Positions 52,016 to 61,013 of a DNA stretch of 64,000 bases are shown here, one piece after another. The stretch spans positions 124,001-188,000 of the forward strand of contig NZ_ATUR01000006.1 in assembly GCF_000420305.1 (NCBI RefSeq), written 5' to 3'. The translations under genes and the position numbers were made by a program. A model generated the notes under the pieces. That model was not told the DNA's origin. It was given only the letters and a program-made list of their open reading frames with translations, and ran no database searches. Position 1 is the first letter of the stretch. The number at the start of each line of letters is the position of its first letter. This DNA comes from Novosphingopyxis baekryungensis DSM 16222 (GTDB lineage Bacteria > Pseudomonadota > Alphaproteobacteria > Sphingomonadales > Sphingomonadaceae).

Positions 52016-52861
52016 ATGACCGTCGGAACCAAGACCCAAGTCAAGCATGAAGCGATCAAGCCCATGATTGGCAGCCGCATCCTGAATTCGAAAGACGAGC
52101 TGCTGTCAGGCGATCTCGGCGATGAAATTCGCGAACTACTGGAGCAGAATGGCGTGCTGGTCTTTCCCGAAATCAACTTTACCGATGCGGAGCAGATCGC
52201 ATTCACCAAGACGCTGGGAACCTATGCGCCGGAACGTCAGGGCGATGACGAAGAAGTCACCAAGATCAGCATAGACCCCAAGGTTTCCGGCCCGACCGCG
52301 GAATATCTGAGAGGGTCGCTTTATTGGCACATCGACGGCACGATGCAGGAAGTGCCCATCCTTGCCTCGATCCTCGCATGCAAGAAACCCTCCCCCAAAG
52401 GCACGGGAAACACCGGCTTCTCCAACACCTATGCCGCCTATGAAGGGCTGCCGCAGGAGGAAAAGGACCGTATTGCCGACCTGAAAGTACGGCACGGCAT
52501 CTGGGCCTCGCTCTTTTTCTATCGCCCCGAACCGCCGCTGGACATGCTGAAAGCCATGCAGGCAATCGGCGACAAGGAATTGCCGCTGGTATGGTCCCAC
52601 GAGTCCGGCCGCAAGTCGCTCGTTATCGGCAACACGGCGCATACCGTGGTCGGGATGGACGTGATGGAAAGCCGTCTGCTGCTCAACGAGCTGCGCGAAT
52701 GGGCCACCAAGGAAGACTATACCTATACGCATGAATGGACTGCGGGCGATCTGGTGATCTGGGACAATACCGGGACCATGCACCGCGCCGAACATTATGA
52801 TGTGGAGAGCGGACGCCTGATGGTGCGCACGAAGCTGCAGGGCGAAGAACCCTTCGCCTGA
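52016..52861 (+). CDS. TauD/TfdA family Fe(II)/2-oxoglutarate dioxygenase
   Basis: The 281-residue protein has the facial triad: LYWHIDGTMQEVP (His and Asp, about residues 103-105) and the distal His in NTGTMHRAEHYD (about 260), with the 2-oxoglutarate-binding Arg in GRLMVRTKL. Family members hydroxylate small acids (taurine, 2,4-D, alkylsulfates); the target here is unknown. It is not a sulfonate gene cluster. It sits between two SDR genes and probably shares their transcript. Confidence 0.85.
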   Translation: MTVGTKTQVKHEAIKPMIGSRILNSKDELLSGDLGDEIRELLEQNGVLVFPEINFTDAEQIAFTKTLGTYAPERQGDDEEVTKISIDPKVSGPTAEYLRGSLYWHIDGTMQEVPILASILACKKPSPKGTGNTGFSNTYAAYEGLPQEEKDRIADLKVRHGIWASLFFYRPEPPLDMLKAMQAIGDKELPLVWSHESGRKSLVIGNTAHTVVGMDVMESRLLLNELREWATKEDYTYTHEWTAGDLVIWDNTGTMHRAEHYDVESGRLMVRTKLQGEEPFA

Positions 52862-52887
52862 TTGCCCGAACGGAAAGGCACCGCCAG

Positions 52888-53793
52888 ATGAATGAACTTC
52901 GGTTTGACGGACGCGTGGCTGTTATCAGCGGCGCGGGCCGGGGGCTGGGTCGTGCCTATGCGCTGCTTCTGGCGTCCCGCGGCGCCAAGGTGGTGGTAAA
53001 CGACAATGGCAGCGCTATCGCCGGGGCCGCGGAAGATCACGGCCCGGCGGAATCGGTGGTCGAAGAGATCAGGCGACAGGGTGGCACCGCGATGGTCTCC
53101 ACCGCGTCGGTCGCATCCCCAGATGAAGCGGCCCAAATCGTGCGCGATGCCATCGACGCGTTCGGGCGGATCGACATCCTCGTTCACAATGCCGGCAATG
53201 TCCGCCGCGCACCGATCCACGAAATGTCGGACGAAGCCTATCATTCGGTTGTGGATGTCCATCTCAGCGGTGGCTTCTATCTCGCCCGCGCCGCCATCCC
53301 GCATATGCGGGAGCAGCGATATGGCCGCTTCGTCCTCACCTCTTCGATCGGCGGATTTTACGGCAACGCGAATGTCGTGAACTATTGCGTGGCCAAAGCC
53401 GGCCTTATGGGTCTCAGCCGCGCCATCGCTGTCGAGAATGCAGAATTCGGCATTCAGAGCAATTTGATCTTGCCCGGCGCCGTTACGCGGCTGTCCGAGG
53501 GCATCGATACCAGTCAGTTTCCACCCATGGAACCAGACAAGGTCGCCCCCATGGTCGGCTGGCTGGCGCATGAAAGCTGTGACCGTTCGGGGGAAATTTT
53601 CGCCGCCGTCGCCGGCCGCATGGCCAAGTTCGAAATCGCCGAAACACAGGGTGTGTTCGCGCAGGATTGGACGATCGAAACCATTGCAGCCCGCCGGGAT
53701 GAAATCACTGCAACCGAAGACGAGAAACGCTTCGGGCTCAATGGCTTTCAGGAACATCTCGGCTTCAGTTTCGCGATGGCGAAAGCCAACTGA
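52888..53793 (+). CDS. SDR, hydroxyacyl-CoA dehydrogenase-like
   Basis: A 301-residue SDR of the type found in peroxisomal multifunctional enzyme 2 and bacterial (3R)-hydroxyacyl-CoA dehydrogenases: VAVISGAGRGLGRAYALLLASRGAKVVVNDNGS, ESVVEEIRRQGGTAM, LVHNAGNVRRAPIHEMSD, and YCVAKAGLMGLSRAIAVEN (Tyr-Lys). The extended length and ASPDEAAQIVRDAIDAFGRID are consistent. It probably oxidises a 3-hydroxyacyl-CoA in the surrounding acyl-CoA pathway. It lies 26 bp after the dioxygenase gene. Confidence 0.87.
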   Translation: MNELRFDGRVAVISGAGRGLGRAYALLLASRGAKVVVNDNGSAIAGAAEDHGPAESVVEEIRRQGGTAMVSTASVASPDEAAQIVRDAIDAFGRIDILVHNAGNVRRAPIHEMSDEAYHSVVDVHLSGGFYLARAAIPHMREQRYGRFVLTSSIGGFYGNANVVNYCVAKAGLMGLSRAIAVENAEFGIQSNLILPGAVTRLSEGIDTSQFPPMEPDKVAPMVGWLAHESCDRSGEIFAAVAGRMAKFEIAETQGVFAQDWTIETIAARRDEITATEDEKRFGLNGFQEHLGFSFAMAKAN

Positions 53794-53878
53794 GGCGGGC
53801 TTTTCGGGCACGGTTCGCCCTGCCGTTCAAGGATAGCGCGCGTGCCGCTGCAAAGATTCTAGCCAGAAAGCGAACATC

Positions 53879-55123
53879 ATGCCTGCGAAGAGCGCCAGAT
53901 CAGAATGGAAATCCCACTGGACGCTGCCGGTTGCGGCTGGCCTAGGCTATGCCACCAGCGTCATCCATATTTACGGGCTGGGCGTCTATATCGAACCGAT
54001 CAGCGAGAGCTTTGGCTGGAGCCGTTCGGTAACCACCTTCGGACTAACGATTGCTACGCTGATCCAGGCCCTGTTCGGTATCCCGATCGGCATGCTGGTC
54101 GACCGGATCGGGCCGCGTCCGCTTGGCGTTATTGGCGTGGCTTTGACCTGCGGCGCATTTGCCCTGTTGGGCACGGCATCCGGCAGCGAATGGCAGTGGT
54201 ATGGCCTGTGGGCGGTTATGGCTCTGGCCACTTTACCGGTGCAGGCCACCATCTGGACAGCAGCCGTGGCCAGCCGTTTCCAGGCATCGCGCGGGCTTGC
54301 CTTTGCCATTACGCTATGTGGCGCCTCGGTCGCCGCTGCACTTTTTCCATGGCTCGGCGCACGACTGATCGGTGCGTTTGGATGGCAAACGGCGATGGCT
54401 TATCAGGCACTGATCTGGCTCGCTATTGCCCTGCCCGTCATCATCCTTTTTTTCCGCGGCGCAAACGACGTGCCCAAAAGCCAAAGGGCGCAGATCGCCG
54501 CCGCGCCCGCCCCGGGCCAGCCTGAAGGTCTGAGCTTTGGCGAGGGCCTGAAATCATCGATTTACGCGCGGTTGATGCTGGCCAGCCTTCTTTTCACCTT
54601 TACCATTCTCGCGCTCGTCGTACATTTCGTGCCGATACTCACCGGCTTTGGCCTAAACACTGCCAGCGCTGCCGGGCTGGCCGGCCTTATCGGCCTCTTC
54701 TCGATCGCTGGCAGGCTCGGTACCGGTTTTCTGCTCGACCGCTTCAACGCTGCGCGCGTGGGCGCAGCCGTTTTTCTTCTGCCCATCGCAGCCAGTCTGA
54801 TGCTGATTCTACTTGGTCCGGACGGTGCCATCCCGGCAGCCATCATGGTCGGCCTCACGCTCGGGGCCGAGATCGATGTGATTGTCTACCTCGCCACACG
54901 CCATTTCGGTTTGAAAGCTTTTGGTGCGCTCTATGGCGGACTCCTGGTCGCCCTGTCGGTCGGCACGGCTACCGGTCCGCTGGCTGCATCTGCCATATTC
55001 GATCGCTATGGCGCGTATGAGCCGTTCCTCTGGGCGACGGTGGGCATGATGGTGGTCAGTAGCCTGTTCTTGCTCAGCTTGCCTCGGCCGCAATTCGGCA
55101 ATCTGAAAAGCTCAGAGACCTAG
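53879..55123 (+). CDS. MFS transporter, monocarboxylate-porter-like
   Basis: The 414-residue protein shows 12 hydrophobic segments with the MFS motif A region GMLVDRIGPRPLGV between helices 2 and 3 and an equivalent LDRFNAARVGAAVF in the second half. The N-terminal YGLGVYIEPISESFGWSRSVTTFGLTIATL is typical of the MCT-like/oxalate-formate group, which import mono- or dicarboxylic acids. It is the likely uptake carrier for the substrate of the neighbouring catabolic genes. It ends in a 12-bp overlap with the convergent aldehyde dehydrogenase. Confidence 0.88.
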   Translation: MPAKSARSEWKSHWTLPVAAGLGYATSVIHIYGLGVYIEPISESFGWSRSVTTFGLTIATLIQALFGIPIGMLVDRIGPRPLGVIGVALTCGAFALLGTASGSEWQWYGLWAVMALATLPVQATIWTAAVASRFQASRGLAFAITLCGASVAAALFPWLGARLIGAFGWQTAMAYQALIWLAIALPVIILFFRGANDVPKSQRAQIAAAPAPGQPEGLSFGEGLKSSIYARLMLASLLFTFTILALVVHFVPILTGFGLNTASAAGLAGLIGLFSIAGRLGTGFLLDRFNAARVGAAVFLLPIAASLMLILLGPDGAIPAAIMVGLTLGAEIDVIVYLATRHFGLKAFGALYGGLLVALSVGTATGPLAASAIFDRYGAYEPFLWATVGMMVVSSLFLLSLPRPQFGNLKSSET

Positions 55124-56554
55124 GCAGACATATTTGGTTTCCATATAGTCGCTCAATCCGTGGCGCGAGCCTTCGCGGCCGAGGCCTGACTGCTTGATGC
55201 CGCCGAAGGGAGCGACCTCTGTCGAAATGATCCCCGTATTGACACCGACCATGCCGGCCTCAAGGGCTTCGGCGACACGCCATATTCGGGCAATATCGCG
55301 CGCGTAGAAATAGCTCGCCAAGCCGAATTCGCTGTCATTTGCCCATTCAATCGCCTGCGCCTCGTCATGGAATCGTATGATGGCGGCCAGCGGACCGAAG
55401 GTTTCATCGCGGGCAATCAGCATGTCCTGCGTCGCATCGGCCAACACGGTCGGCTCGAACCAGGTGCCGCCCAGTTCAGACCGCTTGCCGCCGGCGCAAA
55501 TGCGTGCCCCCTGCCGGGTCGCGTCGGCCAGATGCTCCTCTACTTTCAGAACAGCCTTTTCGTCGATCATGGGGCCAATCTGCGTGCCGTCCTCCATCCC
55601 GCTGCCGAGCTTCAGCGCCCGTACGCGCGTCGCCAGTTTTTCCACGAACTGGTCGTATACCGCGTCCTGAACGTAGAAGCGGTTGGTGCAGACGCAGGTC
55701 TGACCGGCGTTGCGGAACTTGGATGCGATAGCGCCCCCGACGGCCGCATCGATATCGGCATCATCGAACACCAGAAATGGCGCATTGCCGCCAAGCTCGA
55801 GCGATAATTTCTTGATCGTCTGCGCACTCTGACGCATCAGCGTTCGCCCGACATCGGTGGACCCGGTGAAACTGATTTTGCGAACCAGGGGGCTGGCCGT
55901 TAGTGCCTCCCCTATTTCCGCCGCGCTGCCGGTCACGATGTTGAGCACACCGCGCGGCACACCGGCTTCCAGCGCCAGAGCCCCGATCGCCAATGCGGAA
56001 AGCGGCGTCTGCGATGCAGGCTTCAGCACCACCGTGCAGCCGGCGGCAAGCGCCGGTCCAATCTTTCTGCCAATCATGGCGGACGGGAAATTCCACGGCG
56101 TAATGGCGCCCACGACCCCTATTGGTTGCGTCAGGGTGAGAATGCGCTTGTCAACACCGTGCGAGGGGATCACCTCGCCATAGGCGCGTTTGCCCTCCTC
56201 AGCGAACCACTCGATGAAGCTGGCACAATAAGCGATTTCACCCACCGCTTCAGCCAGCGGCTTGCCCTGTTCGCGGGTCAGCAATTCGCCCAGCAGCTGC
56301 TTGTGCTCCATCATCAGATCGAACAGTTTGCGCAGGATGCCCGATCGCTCACTGGCCGTGCGCGCACGCCAGTCCGGTAAGGCCGCCTGTGCCGCCGCGA
56401 TGGCGCGCAATGTCTCCGCGCCGCCCATTTTGGGGACGGTGGCCAATTCGTCTCCATTTGCCGGGTCGACCACGGCAAATCGCGTGCCGTCGTCGGCATC
56501 GCACCACTGACCGTCGATCAGGCACTGCGTGCGAAGTAAGTCCTGCTGTGTCAT
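55112..56554 (-). CDS. NAD(P)-dependent succinate-semialdehyde dehydrogenase type
   Basis: The 480-residue ALDH has WNFPSAMIGRKIGPALAAGCTVVLKPASQTP, FTGSTDVGRTLM, the general base Glu in LELGGNAPFLVFDDAD, and the catalytic Cys in FRNAGQTCVCTNRF, with the C-terminal GIKQSGLGREGSRHGLSDYMETKYV typical of GabD. It oxidises succinate semialdehyde or a similar aldehyde-acid to the acid. In this cluster it may act on a ring-cleavage or side-chain aldehyde. The ATG at 56554 is chosen; upstream in-frame residues overlap the acyl-CoA dehydrogenase gene. Confidence 0.93.
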   Translation of the reverse strand: MTQQDLLRTQCLIDGQWCDADDGTRFAVVDPANGDELATVPKMGGAETLRAIAAAQAALPDWRARTASERSGILRKLFDLMMEHKQLLGELLTREQGKPLAEAVGEIAYCASFIEWFAEEGKRAYGEVIPSHGVDKRILTLTQPIGVVGAITPWNFPSAMIGRKIGPALAAGCTVVLKPASQTPLSALAIGALALEAGVPRGVLNIVTGSAAEIGEALTASPLVRKISFTGSTDVGRTLMRQSAQTIKKLSLELGGNAPFLVFDDADIDAAVGGAIASKFRNAGQTCVCTNRFYVQDAVYDQFVEKLATRVRALKLGSGMEDGTQIGPMIDEKAVLKVEEHLADATRQGARICAGGKRSELGGTWFEPTVLADATQDMLIARDETFGPLAAIIRFHDEAQAIEWANDSEFGLASYFYARDIARIWRVAEALEAGMVGVNTGIISTEVAPFGGIKQSGLGREGSRHGLSDYMETKYVCLGL

Positions 56555-56571
56555 GGGCCCCCCAGTGGCGG

Positions 56572-57495
56572 TCAAGAGTTTGATAGGCCCCAAAGGGCGT
56601 CGGCGGCTGCCGCGGCGTTGGAGGCCCGCCCGCCCAGCTCGCCGATCAACGCCTTCAGGCGATAGGTCCACATGTGCAGCGGATGCTCCAGGGTCATGCC
56701 CATCGCGCCCAGAAACTGGTGAAAATCATACACACAGGCTCGCGCGGACTCCTGCGCGTGCCACGCCGCCAAGGCGGCATCGCCGGGGTCCAGCGTTCCG
56801 GCGGCCTTCATAGCCAGCCAGTATACGCCGTTGGCACGCACTTGCGCTTCGGCCAGACGATGGCGCACCGCCTGAAAGGTGGCCAGCTGGCGGCCAAATT
56901 GTTCCCGCTCGCTGACATGCGCCACAGTGCTGGCCAGCGCTGCCGCCAGAAGGCCTGCCGCCTCTGCCGCCAGCGCCGCGCGCCAGCGGATGAACATGAT
57001 AGACGGCGCTATGTCGTGGATCTGCCGCTCATCGGGCAGCGCGACAAGGCTCGTCATCGGATAACCGTACAACGCCCCGGTTTCGGCGCGCAGATGATCT
57101 TGGGTTGCGACGAAGCTCTCGACCTCCTGCTCTCCCACGATCACAACCGTGGTGCCGGGCGCGAGAAAGCGAACCAGTTGCGGCGTGCGGCGCGACGCAA
57201 TTAGACAGATCGGCCCAGGCACCTCGCCCAGCAATGGCCCGATCATCGCGCTGAATGCGGCCTCGGTGGCGAAGGGAAGGCGGGCAATCCGCTCGATCAC
57301 TACAGCGGCGGTCACCGTGCCTAGATCGGGATCCCTTGCGACATCGAGAAAGCCGTTTAGGCGCAACTGGGCATCCAGATCGTCGCTGGTCGCAGCCAAT
57401 GGGGCATCGTGCAACGGCGCCGCCTCAAACGGGCGCACCAGGGTATCAACTGCGCTCAGAATGGCGCGCTGGTCATCTGTTAGGGCCAGATCCAT
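56572..57495 (-). CDS. Acyl-CoA dehydrogenase, small subunit type (pair A)
   Basis: A 307-residue acyl-CoA dehydrogenase homologue shorter than the usual 380-400 residues, lacking much of the middle beta domain. It keeps SEREQFGRQLATFQAVRHRLAEAQV and the C-terminal GAMGMTLEHPLHMWTYRLKALI, where Glu (near residue 270) corresponds to the catalytic base of MCAD. It starts in a TGATG overlap with the large subunit gene, so the two probably form a heteromeric enzyme with one flavin per pair, as known for steroid-degrading ChsE1-ChsE2 systems. Confidence 0.85.
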   Translation of the reverse strand: MDLALTDDQRAILSAVDTLVRPFEAAPLHDAPLAATSDDLDAQLRLNGFLDVARDPDLGTVTAAVVIERIARLPFATEAAFSAMIGPLLGEVPGPICLIASRRTPQLVRFLAPGTTVVIVGEQEVESFVATQDHLRAETGALYGYPMTSLVALPDERQIHDIAPSIMFIRWRAALAAEAAGLLAAALASTVAHVSEREQFGRQLATFQAVRHRLAEAQVRANGVYWLAMKAAGTLDPGDAALAAWHAQESARACVYDFHQFLGAMGMTLEHPLHMWTYRLKALIGELGGRASNAAAAADALWGLSNS

Positions 57496-58640
57496 CAGCG
57501 CGGCTCCCGTGGCAGTTCCAGCACATCGCTGGCAATGATGTTCAGCTGAATTTCGGCAGCGCCGGCAGCGATCCCCGCCACAATTCCACGCTGGTGATGC
57601 ATCTTGAGATATGGATGATCGTCCGCGAGAGCTTCCGGCAGATGCTCCACGATAAACTCCGCAACACGCCGTTCGCACATCACGGTCGCAAAGCGCGCGG
57701 ATGAACTTTCCTGTCCAATCACCTGCCCCTCCGCGCGGCGGGTGACGATGGCATAGCTGGCCATGCGGGCGGCCTCGGTCAGCGCAGCGGCTTCCGCCGC
57801 TTCGATCCGCACCGCCTCCCGCGTAAAATCGCCGCGGTGCTGCAGGATCGATACCGCCCGGTCCAGCGCGGCCCGCGCCAGCGAATAGCGCGGAATGCCG
57901 AGCCGTTCGTTGCGCAGCGAATAGGCAATGATCTCCCACGCCTGCCCCTCCTCACCAAGCCGGGCGGTGGCCGGTACACGCATGTCATCGAAAAACACCT
58001 CATGGATATCGCCCTCGCCGATCAGCGAGGGAATTTGCCGTACAGTGATACCGGGCGTGTCCATCGGCACCAGCAAGATGGTGATCCCGCGCTTGCGATC
58101 GTCGCTCGTTCGGCACAGCAGAAAGCATGTATCGGCCAGCCCGGCATAGCTGGTCCATATTTTCTGGCCATTGACGACATATTCATTGCCGTCCAATTCC
58201 GCGCGCGTCCGCAGAGAAGCCAGATCGGATCCGGAACCGGGCTCTGAAAATCCCTGGCACCATAGGGCTTTGCCCTCGGAAATCGGCGGAAGGTAGCGCT
58301 GCTGTTGCTGCTCGGTGCCGTAAGTGATCAGCGTGGGACCGATCCAGTTGACGTTCATATATTGGCCGCCGCGCGGTTCGCCCGCGATCCACATCTCTTC
58401 GGCCAGGATCGTCTGGAACCATGGGCCCAGGCCCTGCCCCCCAATGTCTTTGTCCCAATGCGGGGTAAGCAGATCTTCCCTGGCCAGCGCGGCGCAAAAG
58501 CTTTCCGCATAGCGGGTGAGCGAAGGCGATGCGGGCCCGTGTTGGGAGAAGCGCTCCCAATCCTCTGGCAGCGTATCGGCGAGAAACGCCTTAAGCCGCT
58601 CGCGAAACGCTTCCTCATCTTTGGTCCAGGTAAATTGCAT
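57495..58640 (-). CDS. Acyl-CoA dehydrogenase, large subunit type (pair A)
   Basis: The 381-residue protein has the flavin-binding regions WCQGFSEPGSGSDLASLRTRAEL and VNGQKIWTSYAGLADTCF, LGEEGQAWEIIAYSLRNERLGI, and a C-terminus EIQLNIIASDVLELPREP that lacks a Glu in the TEY position, as in the FadE subunits of heteromeric acyl-CoA dehydrogenases. It is the first gene of the minus-strand pair and lies back to back with pair B across 113 bp. A substrate with a short side chain attached to a ring is suspected from the family, not shown. Confidence 0.88.
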   Translation of the reverse strand: MQFTWTKDEEAFRERLKAFLADTLPEDWERFSQHGPASPSLTRYAESFCAALAREDLLTPHWDKDIGGQGLGPWFQTILAEEMWIAGEPRGGQYMNVNWIGPTLITYGTEQQQQRYLPPISEGKALWCQGFSEPGSGSDLASLRTRAELDGNEYVVNGQKIWTSYAGLADTCFLLCRTSDDRKRGITILLVPMDTPGITVRQIPSLIGEGDIHEVFFDDMRVPATARLGEEGQAWEIIAYSLRNERLGIPRYSLARAALDRAVSILQHRGDFTREAVRIEAAEAAALTEAARMASYAIVTRRAEGQVIGQESSSARFATVMCERRVAEFIVEHLPEALADDHPYLKMHHQRGIVAGIAAGAAEIQLNIIASDVLELPREPR

Positions 58641-58753
58641 GGCTCACTCCTACGCAAGCGAGGCTGGCGCGAACAGGGCGCGGCGCATCGCCGCCCCGAT
58701 ATCGCCGGAATGCCGCTTGTGAAAACACGCCACCAATCGGACTACCCAGGGCC

Positions 58754-59938
58754 ATGAGCACCGATCTTCAAGACTTCCGCGCCGAGATCCGCCAGTGGCT
58801 GGACCGGGAAGCCCCCACCGATTGGCGCAGCGCCGCGACACATGATGCGTTTGTGGAAAGCCAGCGCGCCTGGTTTCGCAAGCTGGTTGCCGCGGGATAT
58901 GCGGTGCCGCATTGGCCTGAACGGTGGCCGGGCGGTGGGCGCACGCTGCTGGAGCAGAAAATCATCTATGAGGAGCTTTCGCGCGCCGATGCACCGCGGC
59001 TGCTCCTGCCGTTCGTCTCTACCTATCATGCCTATGCCACAATTGGTGAATGCGGCACGCAGGAACAGCAGGAGCGCTATCTGCACGCTATTCTGGACGG
59101 GGAAACCTGGTGCCAGGGCTTCTCCGAACCCAATGCAGGATCGGACCTTGCCGCCATCCGCACCAAGGCCGTGCGCGATGGAGATCACTATGTCGTCACG
59201 GGCCAAAAAATATGGTCGACCATGGCGCAATATGCCGACATGTGCCTGCTGCTGGTCCGCACCTCGACCGAGGGGGCCAAGCAGGCGGGAATGACCTATC
59301 TGCTGATGGATATGGACAGCCCCGGCGTCACCGTTCGTCCGATCCATCAGATCCAAGGTGACGAGGAATTTGCTGAAATCTTCCTGGACGAGGTCAGGGT
59401 GCCGGTCGATCAGCGTGTAGGCGCAGAAGGCGCCGGGTGGGCGGTGGCGCAGGCCACGCTTGCCTCCGAACGGGGCCTGACCTTGATGGAGCTGTCCTAT
59501 CGCATGCGCGGTGCCCTCACGCGGATTGCACGGCAGCTGACGGAGGTTGGGCGCGCCGACGATCGCGGTGCCTTGCGTGATCTTGGCGCGCTGAAGATCA
59601 GGATCGATGCCGTCTGCGCGCTGGCCGACCAGTTCTTGCGCAAGCGGATGAACGATGAGGAGCAGATCGGAGACGCCTCGATCGTCAAGCTGGCCTATGC
59701 CCGCTGTCTGCGCGCCTATGCCGATCTCGGGGTGCGCTTTGCTGGCCTCGATGGGCAATTTCACGCGCCGATCACTTTTGGCGATCTAAATTCCGGCAAC
59801 TGGATGGCCGATTTCATGAACAGCTATGCCTGGACCATCGCGGGCGGCAGCGACGAAGTACAACGCAACATCATTGCCGAGCGCATGCTGGGCATGCCGC
59901 GCGAACCGAAGTCCTGGACGGCCGAGGTGGCGGCATGA
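58754..59938 (+). CDS. Acyl-CoA dehydrogenase, large subunit type (pair B)
   Basis: A 394-residue homologue with WCQGFSEPNAGSDLAAIRTKAVRDGD, VTGQKIWSTMAQYADMCLLLVRT, VGAEGAGWAVAQATLASERGL and a C-terminus AGGSDEVQRNIIAERMLGMPREP. The segment before it (FMNSYAWTIAGG) shows no TEY-like Glu, so the catalytic base should come from the partner, whose ATG overlaps this stop by 4 bp. Its layout repeats pair A on the opposite strand. Confidence 0.9.
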   Translation: MSTDLQDFRAEIRQWLDREAPTDWRSAATHDAFVESQRAWFRKLVAAGYAVPHWPERWPGGGRTLLEQKIIYEELSRADAPRLLLPFVSTYHAYATIGECGTQEQQERYLHAILDGETWCQGFSEPNAGSDLAAIRTKAVRDGDHYVVTGQKIWSTMAQYADMCLLLVRTSTEGAKQAGMTYLLMDMDSPGVTVRPIHQIQGDEEFAEIFLDEVRVPVDQRVGAEGAGWAVAQATLASERGLTLMELSYRMRGALTRIARQLTEVGRADDRGALRDLGALKIRIDAVCALADQFLRKRMNDEEQIGDASIVKLAYARCLRAYADLGVRFAGLDGQFHAPITFGDLNSGNWMADFMNSYAWTIAGGSDEVQRNIIAERMLGMPREPKSWTAEVAA

Positions 59939-60918
59939 GCGAGATGCGGCAAACGCTTGAAGACAGCGCGCGCAAGGTTTTTCCCAACTGGGAAGCGGCA
60001 CGGGATGCGAGCGATGCGTGGGCCCAAGTGGCGCAGCTTGGCTGGTTCATGGTCGGTGTGCCAGAAAAGATAGGTGGGCTGGGCCTGGGCGATGAAGGTC
60101 TGGCCATCATCTTTGCAGAACTGGGCCGCGCGCTGGTGCCAGGGCCCGTATTGACGCAGTTTCTAGTCATCGAGGCACTGGTGGCTGGCGCGCCGTTCGA
60201 GGAACGCGACGGCTTGCTGGAGCGCGCCATGAGCGGCGAGATCATGACAGCGTCGCTCGCCATCGGCGGGCGTTCCAGTGAGGCGGTGATGGATGCCGAC
60301 AAGGCCTCTCACATTCTGCTCCGCCGCGAGGATGTAGTCGCGCTAATCTCGCAAGATGGTGCGCAAGTGAAAGCCCGCGAAACATGGGACGTATCGCGCC
60401 GCCTGTTTGACGTCGCGGTCGTCGACGACGCGCAGCGTTACGTTGTGGCGCGTGGCCAAAAGGCGGCCCAGCTGAACGATCGCCTCGATACGCTTCTGTG
60501 CATCGCCCTTGCCGGTGATGCGCTTGGCGGCGCACGGGCAGCCCTGGGCTTGACGCTCGACCATCTCAAGGGCCGCAGCCAGTTCGACCGGCCGCTGGCG
60601 ATGTTTCAAGCATTGAAGCATCGAGTGGCCGATTTGAAGATGATGATCGACACCGCGGACGCGTTTTACGCCGATCGCACGTCGCAATCGCTCACGGCGT
60701 TAGAAGCCGGTGAGTTGAAAAACTTCTGCTGCGCGGTCTATCGCGATACTGTGGAAGACGCGATCCAACTGCATGGCGGCGTCGGTCTGACCACCGAATA
60801 TGCCATCCACCGCTTCTTCAAGCGCGCATTCCTGAACTGCGCACTGGGGGGCGATGCCGATTATTGGAATGAGCGCGCCGGACGTGCCGCGATGGCGGAA
60901 AGTCAGGCCAAAGCCTGA
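59935..60918 (+). CDS. Acyl-CoA dehydrogenase, small subunit type (pair B)
   Basis: A 327-residue partner with an N-terminal helical half (VPEKIGGLGLGDEGLAIIFAELGRALVP) and a C-terminal QLHGGVGLTTEYAIHRFFKRA, where the Glu of TTEY (near residue 288) matches the MCAD catalytic Glu. The coupling to the large subunit through ATGA supports a two-subunit enzyme. A strong hairpin 49 bp after the stop separates it from the convergent E1 beta gene. Confidence 0.9.
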   Translation: MSEMRQTLEDSARKVFPNWEAARDASDAWAQVAQLGWFMVGVPEKIGGLGLGDEGLAIIFAELGRALVPGPVLTQFLVIEALVAGAPFEERDGLLERAMSGEIMTASLAIGGRSSEAVMDADKASHILLRREDVVALISQDGAQVKARETWDVSRRLFDVAVVDDAQRYVVARGQKAAQLNDRLDTLLCIALAGDALGGARAALGLTLDHLKGRSQFDRPLAMFQALKHRVADLKMMIDTADAFYADRTSQSLTALEAGELKNFCCAVYRDTVEDAIQLHGGVGLTTEYAIHRFFKRAFLNCALGGDADYWNERAGRAAMAESQAKA

Positions 60919-60966
60919 TAGCCGCGTTATAGCGCAGCACGGTGGAAAAGTAGGTTGCCCTTCGTT

Positions 60967-60996
60967 GGCTCCCGTCCGGCTTTCCGGACGAGAGCC
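60967..60996. terminator. Bidirectional terminator-like hairpin
   Basis: GGCTC-C-CGTCCGG (60967-60979) pairs with CCGGACG-A-GAGCC (60984-60996) around a four-base loop; only the C/A position is unpaired. It lies between the convergent acyl-CoA dehydrogenase and E1 beta genes. There is no T-run on either side, so a Rho-independent role is inferred from position and stem strength. Confidence 0.55.
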
Positions 60997-61013
60997 CTTC
61001 ACGATATCCTGAT

